Part shown: positions 42,641 to 54,204 of the stretch, piece by piece | Layout of the letters: each line of letters opens with the position of its first letter | Numbering within the stretch: position 1 is the stretch's first letter | From: Amborella trichopoda | Lineage: Eukaryota > Streptophyta > Magnoliopsida > Amborellales > Amborellaceae | DNA: 64,000 nucleotides | Direction of reading: 5' to 3' | Assembly: GCF_000471905.2 (NCBI RefSeq) | Contig: NW_006499776.1 | Location: 4,378,150-4,442,149 of the forward strand | Program-made: the position numbers and the translations under genes | Notes under the pieces: generated by a model | Database searches by the model: none | The model's input: the letters and a program-made list of their open reading frames with translations, nothing else | What the model was told of the DNA's origin: nothing

Positions 42641-43560
42641 AAAAGAATACCCGGAGGTGTTTCCAGAGGAATTTTCATCCCTACCTCCAGAAAGAGAAAT
42701 CGAATTTGAGATAGTAGTAGTACCTGGCACTGCTCCCATCTCCAAAGCCCCATATAGAATGGCTCCAGCGGAATCGAAAGAGTTAAAAGAGCAGTTGCAG
42801 GAATTATTGGATAAGGGATTCAACCGACCTAGTGTGTCACTGTGGGTGCACCGGTCCTGTTTGTGAACGAAAAAGATGGATCCTTGAGATTCTGCATTGA
42901 CTATAGGCAGTTGAACCAAGTGACGGTGAAAAATAAGTACCCTCTGCCTAGGATTGACGACCTCTTTGACCAACTCCAAGGGGCTCAAGTGTTTTCAAAG
43001 ATTGACCTCTGATCAGGTTATCATCAATTGTGGGTCAAGACGGGAGACATCCCATTGATCGCTTTCAGAGTTCGATATGGTCACTATGAGTTTCTTGTGA
43101 TGCCAGTTCGGGTTCACCAATGCTCCCGCTGTGTTCATGGATTTGATGAATAGGGTGTTTAGACCCTGCCTAGATGACTTTGTAGTGGTTTTTATCAATG
43201 ATATCTTGGTATATTTTCAGAGTCGGGAATTGCATGAACAACATCTAAGAATTGTCTTGCAAACTTTGAAGTCAGAACGATTGTACGCTAAGTTGAGCAA
43301 GAGCGAGTTTTGGCTCCCCAATGTGGCCTTCCTTAGGCACATTATTTTGAAGGATGGAATCACGGTCGACCCCTCTAAGATTGAAGCCGTACTTAAGTGG
43401 GAAAGGCCAACAAATGTGACAGAAGTTTGTAGCTTTCCAGGATTGCCAGAGTACTATATGCGCTTTGTAGAAAGATTCTCAAAGATAACGCTTCCCCTTA
43501 CTCGACTAACCCAAAAGAATATAAAATTTGTATGGTCAGAGGAATGTGAGAATAGTTTCC
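42641..43560 (+). pseudogene. Tekay-like reverse transcriptase, catalytic Asp changed
   Basis: Reads FEIVVVPGTAPISKAPYRM and LKEQLQELLDKGF in the protease frame, then a frameshift near 42840 and [19 protein letters not shown], a TGA at the Arg codon of the 'IDL-SGYHQ' block (43010), another frameshift near 43110, and [15 protein letters not shown]. At 43191-43202 the catalytic box is FIND instead of FIDD. Thumb: [18 protein letters not shown]. The change of the first Asp to Asn should abolish polymerase activity. Confidence 0.9.
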
Positions 43561-44060
43561 AGAAGAGATTAGTCACAACCCCAATATTGGCCTTGCCCGA
43601 GGGGAATGAAGATTTTGTGGTTTACACCGATGCATCCCATAAAGGGCTCGGATGTGTACTCATGCAGAGAGGTCAAGTCATTGCTTATGCCTCCAGATAA
43701 CTACAACCGTATGAGCAGAACTATCCAACTCACGACTTGGAGCTCACGGCAGTGGTGTACGCGTTAAAATGAGGTACTACCTCTATAGGGCCCAGTTTAA
43801 GGTGTTCACAAACCACAAGAGCCTCAAGTACCTAATTTCCCAGAAAGAGTTGAATATGAGGCAAGAAGATTGATGGAATTATTGAATGATTATGACTGTA
43901 CAATTGATTACCAACCAGGAAAGACTAATGTTGTAGCCGACGCCTTAAGTCGAAAAGCGATGATCTCAGTGGCACATTTGATGGTTCGAGAAATGAAGCT
44001 ATTAGAGGATGTGGTGGAGTGGCACCCATCTCAGCCCCATAGTGAGAGGGAATGAATGTT
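43561..44060 (+). pseudogene. Tekay-like RNase H
   Basis: [19 protein letters not shown] (Asp of TDAS kept), a TAA right after ASR (43698), HDLELTAVVYALK (Glu kept) with a frame change, FTNHKSLKYLIS where the family has FTDHKSLKYL (third acidic residue changed to Asn), and VVADALSRKA at the end. Removes the RNA strand of the hybrid in an intact element. Confidence 0.85.
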
Positions 44061-45400
44061 GTCGTGTCTAAGGATGGAACCCTAACTCCTTCAACGAATC
44101 CGAGGGGCCCAAAAAGGAGATCCCTAGCTAATAAAAATCCTTGAAGAACTGAAAATGGGAGGAAATGAAGATTTCTCTATAAGAAGTGATGACTTGTTAA
44201 GGTTTAAGGACCAAGTGTGTGTTTCTACTGACGAGGACATAAAAAGGGCAGTCCTAGAGGAAGCACACCGCTCCCGCTACACAGTATACCCAGGGAGTAC
44301 AAAGATGTACCAGGATTTGAAAAAGATGTTCTGGTGGAACAACATGAAGCGAGATATAGTACAGTTTGTCGCTAAGTGTTTGACGTGCCAGCAAGTGAGG
44401 TAGAGCATCAAAAACCTGCTGGACTACTGTGGCCCCTGCCCATACCAGAGTGAAAATGGGAGCACATCACAATGGACTTTGTTTTTAAATTACCAAAATC
44501 AAGTACAGGGCATGATAGTATTTGGGTCACGGTGGACCGCCTAACCAAAGCTGCTCATTTCTTACCGGTCCGCACAACCCATACTCTAGATATGCTGGCC
44601 CAATTGTACATCAGAGAAATTGTGAGATTACACTGGGTGCCAACAGCATTGTGTCAGACAGGGATACCATATTCACCTCTAGATTTTCTGTAAGTCTGCA
44701 ATCAGCTTTGGGGACCAAACTTACTTTTATCACTGCCTTTCACCCCCAAATAGATGGACAATAGAGAGAACCATTCAGACCTTGAAGGACATGTTAAGGG
44801 CATGTATCACTGAATTTAAGGGAAGCTAGGAAGACCATCTACCTCTGATAGAATTTGCTAACAACAACAGTTTCCAAGCCAGTATTCAGATGGCACCTTA
44901 TGAAGCCTTGTATGGAAGAAAATATAGGTCGCCCATCTGCTGGGATGAGGTGGGCGAAACAAGATTATTAAGGCCCGAAATAGTTCAGATGACTTCTGAG
45001 AAGATTGCCTTAATCAGAGAGGGGCTCAAGACAGCCCCAAGTTAGTAAAAGAGTTACACCGATAATTGTTGGAGACACCTCGAGTTTGGAGTGGGGGTTC
45101 GGTCTTCTTGAAGTTATCTCCAACCAAGGGTGTTATGAGATTTGGTAAAAAGGGGAAATTGAGTCCACGATTCATTGGATCTTTTGAAGTTCTGAAAAGA
45201 ATTGGAAGCATGGCTTACCGACTTGCTCTGCCACCTGAACTGGCCAGCATCCACAATGTCTTCCATATATCACTACTGAGGAAATATCAACCGGACCCGT
45301 CCCATGTCGTGGAGTACAAACCAATTCCGCTTCGAAAAGATTTGACCTATGTTGAACAACCAATTGGGATAGTACACAGGAGAATACAAGTGTTACGCAA
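44061..45400 (+). pseudogene. Tekay-like integrase
   Basis: The zinc-binding HHCC part (44155-44403) reads EEAHRSRYTVYPGSTKMYQD ... CLTCQQVR: the second His of the usual HPG is Tyr. The catalytic core starts with [18 protein letters not shown] (44472), frameshifts near 44650 into [11 protein letters not shown], and FHPQIDGQ, then another 1-bp loss. NSFQASIQMAPYEALYGRK and the GPY-type end KLSPRFIGSFEVLKRIGSMA with HISLLRKYQPDPSHV are readable (44860-45330). Confidence 0.88.
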
Positions 45401-45520
45401 TAAAGAAATTCCTCTGGTCTAGGTATAGTGGCAATATCATTCCAGGGAAGAATAGATATGGGAACGAGAGGATGAGATTAGGGATAAATACCCTCACCTT
45501 TTTTGTTAATATGATTTTGA
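45401..45520 (+). pseudogene. Tekay-like integrase chromodomain remnant
   Basis: After LRNKEIPLV a series of stops follows, with WEREDEIRDKYPHLF still readable at about 45460-45503. This is the end of the chromodomain-like tail of chromoviral integrases, which targets insertion to marked chromatin. Confidence 0.75.
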
Positions 45521-45536
45521 GGACAAAATTCTTTTT

Positions 45537-45549
45537 AAGGGGGGGATGA
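45537..45549 (+). promoter_or_regulatory. Tekay-like polypurine tract
   Basis: AAGGGGGGGATGA directly before the 3' LTR; primes plus-strand synthesis. Confidence 0.85.
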
Positions 45550-45639
45550 TGTAAGGGCCAAATGTTTCTCCCAATCTAGTGACACATACGGCGATGGAGA
45601 GTGAGATGGAGACCTAGCACCATTTGGAGCATCGTCGCG

Positions 45640-45930
45640 CGTGTGTGAAACCCAGTTCCGACTGTGTAAAGAAAATGCAGTGCCAACTGTGTAAGGAAAA
45701 CACAGCGCCGACTGTGTAAGGCAAACACGGCGTCGGCTATGTAAGGAAAACGCAACCCTGACTGTGTAAGGGAAACACGACGCCGACTGTGTAAGGGAGA
45801 CACAGCACCGACTATGTAAGAGAGACGCAGCACAGGCTGTGTAAAGGAAGAGGCAACGCCAGCTGTGTAACGAGATCCATCGCCGTCTGTGAAATCAAGT
45901 CCTGGTGCCAGCGGTGACCCCGTCCCATAT
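45640..45930 (+). repeat. Hairpin minisatellite in Tekay-like 3' LTR
   Basis: Same 25-bp units as 38040-38330, with more mismatches in the arms (for example cacagcgccgactgtg, cacgacgccgactgtg). Confidence 0.8.
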
Positions 45931-47424
45931 GCAAAATGAGAGCAAGAAAGAGCAGCACCGAGAGTGTCTTAGTCAAACGTACGGCCACCGCACATGTCAG
46001 CGCCACTCCGTACATGTCGGCACCACGTATGACTGCATCAGCAATAGTTCTTTCCAACCACCTCCCCTTTTTAAGCCTTTTTCCTCCTTTGGGCAACACC
46101 GTCTCTCCCATTTCTCAATCTTTTTCCCTCTATTGAAGCTCAATGTTGTCCCTTGAAGACAGTCCACTGGTGGAGCTAAGGAACGCCCGTGAGTGGGGAT
46201 TTGAGATACTGTAGGACTCAAGGCAAGGGGCTTTAGCTTCTATGCATCCATGGTATTTGTAAGGATCAAATGTTGAAAATGGGTAAGATGATAGAATGAA
46301 AAATGTGAAGTATGAATGGGCTGACATGAGGTTGAAATTTCAGATTTATGCTTCTAATGTCATGACTGTTCTAACCACTTATATGATCTTATTATTCATG
46401 TAGACTCATTAAATTGCTCATTGTGAGACTTGTTAACATGAACAAGGTTCCACGCCCAAAGTGTACCTTGGCCATGAAATACTAAGTGTTCTTTAAAAAC
46501 ATGTTAACTTGAGAATAAGAATTTCCAGAACTGTGACTGTTTTTTCATCAAATTGTTCAATGGCCAAATAGTGTCCAAATAGGACCAAATTGGTCTCAAA
46601 TGAAAGACATGTATGTTTACTTCAAGTATAATTTTTATGTTATGATAAAATTGTGCATGGATTGAAGGATATGGCCTAAGATGTTGAGACATGACACTGC
46701 TCATAGTCGTTGCTAATTCCAGCACCTGTGGCCCTCTTTGGGCCATGTTTCGAACCCAGCAAACGATGTCCAAAAACCTTCAAATTACCACCTTTGGTCT
46801 ATGAGTGTACTCAAAGTTTTATGTTTTGAGGTTTTTGGATTTCCCCACGGATTTTGAATTATGCTCCGAAATGCACGAATATGACATTGCACACTATTGC
46901 AGGGAAGATTTCCAGCAACCAATGCTCACCTTGTACTAAGCTATTGACCAACCAAATGGCATCCAAATCTTTCAAACCATGGTCTTTGTAAAGGTCTATG
47001 TATTAGCTCAAAGTTTCATGTTTGAGGAATTTCGAAACTCCCCCTAGATCATGAGCTACACCCTCGCAAAGTGGGGCGTGTCACCGTTACATGTCACTGC
47101 ACCAAATTTTATATCCATGCGACACTAAGTTATCTTGATATGTGACAAATGTGAATGCCACATGATAAATTTCATACGAATGCCATAAAGATATGTGAAT
47201 GATGTCATATTACTGCACTTTATGATAAAAAGACGCCACAAGCACGATAGTGATGAAATGAATTCAAAATGAATGTCAAATGCTACTGAGAAGACTTGTG
47301 TGTAAATGCCCTGTGAAAGCTTATGAAATAAATATCTTTTGCTAAATGCTATGATGTTATGGTGAAATATGATTCATCTATATGACACATTGACCGATGT
47401 GAATGAATTGAATGCTCGAACATG

Positions 47425-47900
47425 ATGAATGGCAATTGTTTATAACGATATTGACTACTACGAAGTTGGACACTCACCAGTAGTGGATATTGTTACGATA
47501 TTGTAATGAATGGCCAATGTTTATATGATATTGACCACTACGCAGTGGGACACTCACCAGTAGTGGATACTGTTACGATATTGTGATGAATGACCACTGT
47601 TTATATTAATATTAACCACTACGCGATGGGACACTCACAGGTAGTGGATACTATTAAAATGTGATGAATGGCCACTGTTTATATTGATATTGACCACTAT
47701 GCGATGGGACACTCACCGGTAGTGGATATTGTTACGATATTGTGATGAATGACTACTGTTTACATTGATATTGACCACTACATGGTGTGACACTCACCAG
47801 TAGTGGATACTATTACGATATTGTGATGAATGGCCACTGTTTATATTGATATTGGCCACTACGCGAAGCAACACTCACCGGTAGTGGATATTGTTATATA
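47425..47900 (+). repeat. 80-bp tandem repeat, 6 copies (3' LTR)
   Basis: Units start near 47429, 47511, 47590, 47666, 47747 and 47828. Compare four copies in the 5' LTR. Confidence 0.85.
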
Positions 47901-48932
47901 TAGCCTACTACGCGATTGGACACTCATTGGTAGTAAGGAAAGTGATGCCCGGATATCCAACAACCTGCATAATGATAGGAATGGGTTAAGGGAGATGATA
48001 GAGGGTCGCACCCTAGATTCATGAATTGAAATGAAATGATTTATGCCTTGCAAGGTAAGGGCCTATCGAACCCCCCAATGCGTGATGGGGACCGTGTGCG
48101 TGTGTTGAGGGTCTTATGAAGTGGATTCACCCACTTTTCATTGCCTTCGCTCTTGGGACGTATAGTAGAGGGTCTAAGCAATGGGATTAATTTGGCCCAA
48201 TGAATAGGGCCTCTACTGCAGGAGTAAGTAATTTAGGGAGTGAGTGGGTAATAATTAAACTTCTGAATAAGTAATGTTTAGGATTGTACTGATTGAATGA
48301 CTAATGATTTCACTGATTGAATGCTTATGATCACACTAATTTAATGATAATTGTCTTTTGAATGTAATGTTCATACTCGCTATCTTGACCTAATATTCAT
48401 ATATGCTAAACCATAACTTTATATTGATGGGTTGAACTGTTATCGCACAAGGATAGAATTACTATAGATGCACACACTAAACCCACTTACTGGGCTATAT
48501 AGCTCACTCCACTATTCCTCCTCTCCTTTTAGATTGATAGCAACAAGTTCAAGGCTTGGAGATCGTGTTTTGAGACGGGACATCGAAGCTAGATTTCTCA
48601 AAGAAGGTGCTTAGATCTTGTGTGTGTCTGGGCTGTTTGGCCCCGGGTTTTTGTTCTTTGTTGATATGTGTAACATTGGGCCTTGATGCCCCAAACTAAA
48701 TGTAATATTTTGGAAGAAATTTATATAATGAAATTTTGGTGTATGGCATTTTTTATGTTCATCTACTAGTTGAGTTATTGTTTTAGTTCTTTTCCATGGT
48801 TTGCTTGATTCCCGAAAATAAAAGCGTTGAGTCCACCCCTTCCTAAGTGACAAACGTTACATTGCATCACAAACCCGTGCTCGGTCGCCTGTCGCTGCAT
48901 AAGGTACGGTGGTCGGGGGCTGGGTCGTGATA

Positions 48933-49175
48933 AGAACCAGGTCGAAAAGCATTTGTGTTGCACCTTGTCAAGGTGTACTCAAACTGAATTTCGATGGTAG
49001 TTCTCTGGGCAATCTAGGCATGGCTGAGATTGGTGTGGGTTTGCAAAATTGGCATGGTCATATTATCTTTACCTTTGCAAAACCCATAGGCATTGCAACT
49101 GCTAACTATGCGAAGATAATGGCTTTGCTGTAAAGATTGAAGGTTTTGGTGAGCAAAAATATTGGAGACTATTGT
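48933..49175 (+). pseudogene. LINE RNase H domain, first half
   Basis: After the AGAAC duplication the LINE goes on with VLKLNFDGSSLGNLGMAEIG, the first catalytic Asp (FDGS) of the plant LINE RNase H (RVT_3 type), then TANYAKIMALL, where the usual catalytic Glu of the N-x-A-E-x-x-A-L motif is Lys. A stop follows at 49132. It ends at the ATTGT duplication of the next insertion; the second half of the domain begins at 51880. Confidence 0.8.
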
Positions 49176-51874
49176 TGTCACACCCCAAGTTTTGTAACAT
49201 TACCAATGTGCGACAGACTATTCTTATACTATTTATATATAGAACAAATTTAAAATTTCTACTTTTATATTCGCACTAAAACAGATTTTTCCATTTCTTT
49301 TAATTTGTGCAAAGTCTACTCATAACAATTATTATCATAAAGGACTAGATATATATATCTCTTGTTAGAACAAAAATTATAATGGTGCATTTGATCATAA
49401 GTTACAAGGGGAAGGTCAATCATGCCTATAAGTTCTTCAAAGATGGTCCTTCTGCATTCGAACTATGAGACTGCAATTACCCTGAAAAAAATATTTACTA
49501 CAGTTTGATGAGTTTGGCTACTCAGTAAGTGATCATCATGTCCTCAAAAATAATCATGGTTGGAAGATATAAATACCTTCAAAATGGTGGTCAATTAAAA
49601 ACAATGAGACCAAAAGCATTTATGGAGAACAATATCACTTTCAGAAATGCACAATTAAACATAATCCAAATAATTGAAATGCATATAAACATTTTAATAG
49701 AAACGCATAACTCAAAGGATATCACAAAATACCCTACTAGCATCCCAAGTAGGTCACCTATATAACCCACCAGCGTCCTAGATGGGTCCAAACAAGCCCT
49801 ACAGGTCCAAACATTCCTAATCGATGTACCAGATGAGTCCAAATAATCCCTACTGGTGTAACCTGATAGGTCCTAACAATCCCTGTAGGTCCGATCATAC
49901 CGCACCGGTGTCTCGGATGAGTCCAAATAGTCCCAATCAGCATAATCGAATAGGTCCTAACAATCCCTGCAGGTCCGATCATACCTCACCGACACCCCGA
50001 ATGAGTCCAAAGTCCATACCGGTATAACCGGATAGATCCTAACAATCCCTGCAGGTCCAATCATACCTCACTGACGTACCGGATGAGTCCACTTATACTC
50101 AAATTATCTCTAAAACTCTTTTAACATCAGAAAGCAGCAACATTATATATGCAAAGCATCATTGAAATCATTAACAGGAATTCACTTTAAGCAATTTAAA
50201 CAATCACTTTCATTGAAATATCTGTAAGTAACCAGTCAAACATTTTGGCAATAATTTTTGAAAGGTAGCAGTTCTGAAGGACAATCCTGAAATATAACAT
50301 GATAAATAATCTAGTATCAATAGAAAAACTCTTATAGGAATCCAAAATTAAATATGGAATTATCACAATTTATGGAATTGCCAATTCACAAATAATCATA
50401 GGTAATACTACAATCAAGTGTAGAAACATCAGTTTTTTAAATAATGAGGAAGTCAGTTGCATACGAATTTTATAATATCTAAATATTCAAAACAATAGAA
50501 AGAAATTTCACAATTTTACTAAAGGCGAAAATATCACATTTATTTCTAATAATTTACAGTATCTAAAATTCTCAACAATAGACAGGAAAAATAAATTTAT
50601 TTCTAATAATTTACAGTATTTAAAATTCCTAACAATCGATAAAATATCACAATTTTACTAAAACGATTATTTTTAAGACAATGAGGTCACCTACTTTCAT
50701 GATATTGGTATGCCCATTGGATGATCATCGACCTATCGTGATGCATAAATACATGGTCGAAGCCTGAGATTAGAGAGATCCAAGAGACTATGTTTCTTTT
50801 AGGCATTGTGTCGAACATTTTGTGCGCGGTACTTAAAAGGCCACATCGCGCATACAGATTGATGCGGTGATTGGAGACGATAAGGTCGTTTAGAGAGATA
50901 AGTAGTCATCCTTTGTGGTGAGCGGTGCTGAAGAGTGGGAGCTTGAGATTGGTGCAGGCTTGGAAGAGAGTAGAGTGAGTCTAAAGGTGGTGGATAGTTG
51001 GAGCATCTAAGAGAGAAAGATTGAGCTCAGCACACTACTAAGTGTGAATTCATTGGGTTGTCAGAAGAGAGAGAAATTGCAGAGAGTGGGTGGAGAGTAG
51101 AAAGTGCAATTTGTGTCCGTGAACGTGCCTTGTATAAAATCATCAAGGACATACCTAGAGAGAAAGTTTCGTTGATTGTTAATGGTGTTAAAGAGCGTGC
51201 GGTTGCGAGTTCCTTCCTCATCTCTCCTGCGGTTCAGGCTGGTCTGCTCGTGGAGCGGTTTCATCTTGATTTCTAGAGAGCGAAGGTGGCTGCCTTCAAA
51301 TGAACTTTATCTCTATGTCTCACCTGCACACATTAGCTGTTCATGAAGTTTGCAGTGATGTGGCGATTTGTTTGTGAAATTTGTTGCCTCTTCTATAATG
51401 CGTTGATGGGGGATTTGTTGATTCAAGGAGAAACCAGCAACTGCTGTAGCCATTCCTCTTCTTGAGCTATGAATTTGTTAATTTAAGAGAGAGGTGGAGA
51501 GGGTTAAAATGGGAGGGAGGGGAGTGAGGGCTACTAAAATTATAATACCTAATACTCTGTGACCATGACACATGAATTAAGATGGCAAAACAAAATGGTT
51601 AGCGTACAGGGCAACGTCAAAAAGAAGAACGAGTGGTCCTCTTGGGCAATATTATAAAAGTGGTCTACAATAAAAATGGTTCACAAGACAACCAAAGTGA
51701 AATTACCTATCAGAAAAACATTCCTAACCTAAACGAAAGGATGCGTAAATTAATGGACCCATGGTGCATTTTGACACAGTGAATTTTATTTTATTTTATT
51801 TATTTATTTTGTATTTATTTTTATCAACGTTATTGAGTATATTTTTCAATTCCAAAAAATTTAGGGTCGTCACA
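49176..51874 (+). mobile_element. Solo LTR, 2,699 bp, flanked by ATTGT
   Basis: Starts TGTCACACCCCAAGTTTTG and ends TTTAGGGTCGTCACA; ATTGT at 49171-49175 and 51875-51879. No Gag or Pol sequence inside, so a solo LTR (or a very small non-coding LTR element). The ends are of the TGTCAC...GTCACA type common in plant Ty3/gypsy chromoviruses. AT-rich, with an 83-bp tandem repeat (49790-50095). Orientation unproven; written as plus because of the TG start. The frame of the LINE resumes exactly when the LTR and one ATTGT are ignored. Confidence 0.85.
49790..50095. repeat. Tandem repeat, about 83 bp x 3.5
   Basis: Units marked by gatgagtcca at 49832, 49916, about 50000 and 50082, with taggtcctaacaatccctgc and ggtccgatcatacc inside. 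Confidence 0.85.
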
Positions 51875-52093
51875 ATTGTGTTATTGAAAGAGATTCGTTG
51901 AATGTGATTAAGTGGTGCAATAAGAAGCAACAAGTACCTTGGGAATTGAGATCTTTGTGGTTGTAGATCTTAGATTTAGTGGATCCATTCACGGTCTCTT
52001 TTAATCATATCTATAGGGAGGCAAACACTTTGGCGGATTCACCTGCAAAGGATGGTTCTCTACTTTGGTGCGGAGATGCCTCGAGAAGGCTAA
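51875..52093 (+). pseudogene. LINE RNase H domain, second half, and ORF end
   Basis: Right after the solo LTR: VIERDSLNVIKWCNKK (third catalytic Asp in ERDS), then HIYREANTLADSPAK (last Asp in LAD). A TAG interrupts at 51965. The ORF ends near SRRLSQS (52095). With 48933-49175 it makes a nearly complete domain. Confidence 0.8.
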
Positions 52094-52345
52094 GTCAATC
52101 ATGACTTTGGTTCAGCAATCAGATGATTGTTGTAGCTACAAAGAAGTGGGTAGGGGTGGTTGTACCCATAGCTAGTTATCTAGATAAACTGAGGTACCCT
52201 ACTAGCCAATGAATAACTAGTCAGTCATGATTTTGGAGTAGAAATCAGATGATTGTCGTAGCTACAAAGCAGTGGGTAGGGGTGGTTGTACCCATAGCTA
52301 GTCACCTCGATAAACTGAGGTACCCTACTCACCAAGGAATGACTG
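52094..52345 (+). repeat. 126-bp tandem duplication at LINE 3' end
   Basis: Copies 52094-52219 and 52220-52345 (gtcaatcatgactttgg... and gtcagtcatgattttgg...), both with gtgggtaggggtggttgtac. About 10 percent different. No poly-A tail was found after it, so the exact LINE end is unclear. Confidence 0.85.
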
Positions 52346-52740
52346 ATGCACGAAGTAGACGATGCCGACGTAAGGCCCTTCAGCATACCACTCATGTAAT
52401 CCTCGAAACGTGGCTCAACACCAGAGGATACACATAAACCCAAACCAAATGGGAAGAATGCCCTTCCACATGGCACTCAATTGCCAGACGGGCTTGATTA
52501 TGACTGATAAGATCCGTACAAAACCCTCAGCTTCAGAATCACAAACAGTCCACACGAGGGTGAGGACATCGACAAGATCCCTCAAAAAAGTCTCTTCTCC
52601 CGCTAAAGTCTCCACGGACGGACCCGCAACAATGCATCCCTACGTCTGAGCATCCTAGTTGCACCATTGCGTGATTCTCCTCGGCGTTCACGTGGTCCTA
52701 TGGCTAGGAAGAAAAAAGTAATAAAGCTGAAGGAAATTTT
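52346..52740 (-). other. E2 3' region after the LINE
   Basis: About 400 bp between LINE and pre-LTR hairpin. Minus-strand frames at 52415-52615 (TFLRDLVDVLTLVWTVCDS) and 52225-52476 are open, so it may be the beginning of E2's antisense ORF, but no PMD motif is seen. Confidence 0.4.
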
Positions 52741-52793
52741 CTGAATGTTATCCTTCTCACTTCTCTCGAAGCTCAACATTCAGTGGGACAAGC
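52741..52793 (+). promoter_or_regulatory. E2 pre-LTR hairpin and polypurine tract
   Basis: CTGAATGTT (52741-52749) pairs perfectly with AACATTCAG (52775-52783) around a loop with TTCTCTCGAAG; then TGGGACAAGC up to the 3' LTR. Counterparts at 11795-11844 and 22597-22647. Confidence 0.7.
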
Positions 52794-54204
52794 TGTTTGA
52801 ACGCATTTTTCAGTACCTTGGTCCTTGATGCGAAATAAAGAGGCAGCATGTCAATAAAGCCCGCAAAAATAAGTGAAAATTTTGACAATATCAGAATTTC
52901 CCCAGAATTGGTCAAAGATCTTCATCATCACTACAAAAGGCCACTTGCCAAGTTTTATCACGATCAGACATGTCTAAGGCAATGAACACAAAGAAACAAT
53001 TTTGTAAAATCGGCCTTTAGCATCCTGAATGGACCCCGTAACTAAAACTATCTTTTTGGTATGTTAAACAGTTGTGGGACCACCGTTATTAGATTCGACA
53101 TGTTCGAAAACCCCTATGGGTCAAGTTTCGGCTTAATCGAGCACTCCAAGATAAAGTTATGGGTAAAATACCAAAAAGGGGTAAGCCGCACACTATTCTC
53201 GTGTGGCCACCCTACACCAAAAACCATTGAAGGTGGTTGTTTTCACAATCATGGATAGTGACTTTCGGGGCCCATATATCACTCGATCCTAGTCAGATCG
53301 TGCTCAAATTTGATGAGTGTGTTCGTCTATTGAGGTGAGCGTTTCGATATGTGGTACACCCCATGACGATGCCCGAGCAGGGAAAAAAACTAGAGATAAG
53401 TTGTTGATCCGTGAAGGAAGTTACAGAGAATTCAGCAGTAGCACGCCCCACTTCGGTGGCCAAATCATGACACTCGCATACCCTATCAATACGAAACATT
53501 GCATTATGTGCGTAAGGTCAGAGGCTATCTCTGGTCCAAACATCACGTACGATGAATGGTTGGATTTCACATATGGAGGCGTTAAAGCTGCTGTAAATTT
53601 CGGCCGCCAGATTTCAAGATTCTGACAAAAAAATCAAGACAACCAAATCTTTGTACAGACATGAAATCGAGGTATGTTTCCTACAACGTGATCGCGATGA
53701 CATGCTCAATGTGATTCAATGAAGAAATCATAAAGAAACACCAAGGAACAAACATACAATCGATCCAAAGTTTTCAAAATTCAAGCAAATTTCAAGTCTC
53801 AAGATCATGGCTCAAAACATGATTCATGGCTCAAAGTTGGTATCAAATCGATCGCCATGCTAAGCCTCGCAAGAAAACAATCATCTTTCAATTAAACGGG
53901 CATAAAAAAAACCCTAGATCATTCACGGAAGATCACGCAAGTTCTCAGGTAGTAGTAGAAACTGTTCTGAAATTTCACACATTGTTAGGCAGGGGCAAAA
54001 CAGTCCTTTTGCACCTATTTTTAGAATTTCTTTTAATTCAATTAAATTGTAATTATCTTCAATTCTAGGTAATTTTTGGGCATACACTCATGTTTTAGCC
54101 CAATTCCTTATAAGCATGCAAAGCCAAATTGTAAAGGACCTTCGGTTCATTTCACACAACGATCAATAAAATTTCAATTTCCTCTTAAACTCGTGGGTGT
54201 GCCT

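Larger units (their letters stand above)
37947..48932 (+). mobile_element. Full-length Tekay/Del-like Ty3/gypsy chromovirus, 10,986 bp
   Basis: LTRs 37947-41113 and 45550-48932, TG...CA (3' copy TG...TA), perfect 5-bp duplication AGAAC, primer site, Gag with two zinc knuckles, protease, RT, RNase H, integrase and a C-terminal chromodomain remnant, then a polypurine tract. Domain order RT-RNase H-integrase and the chromodomain define a chromovirus; the long LTRs and sequence type suggest Tekay/Del. It lies inside the LINE at 36220-52093. All ORFs have stops or frameshifts and several catalytic residues are lost. Confidence 0.92.
45550..48932 (+). mobile_element. Tekay-like 3' LTR, 3,383 bp
   Basis: Starts TGTAAGGGCCAAATGTTTC, ends GGGTCGTGATA (the final CA changed to TA). 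216 bp longer than the 5' LTR, mostly because the 80-bp repeat has six copies (47425-47900) instead of four. Hairpin minisatellite at 45640-45930. Confidence 0.9.

Noticed and set aside
49176..51874. DNA transposon, because the two ends look partly inverted
   Set aside because: TG...CA ends, 5-bp duplication and lack of long terminal inverted repeats fit a solo LTR better; no transposase sequence.
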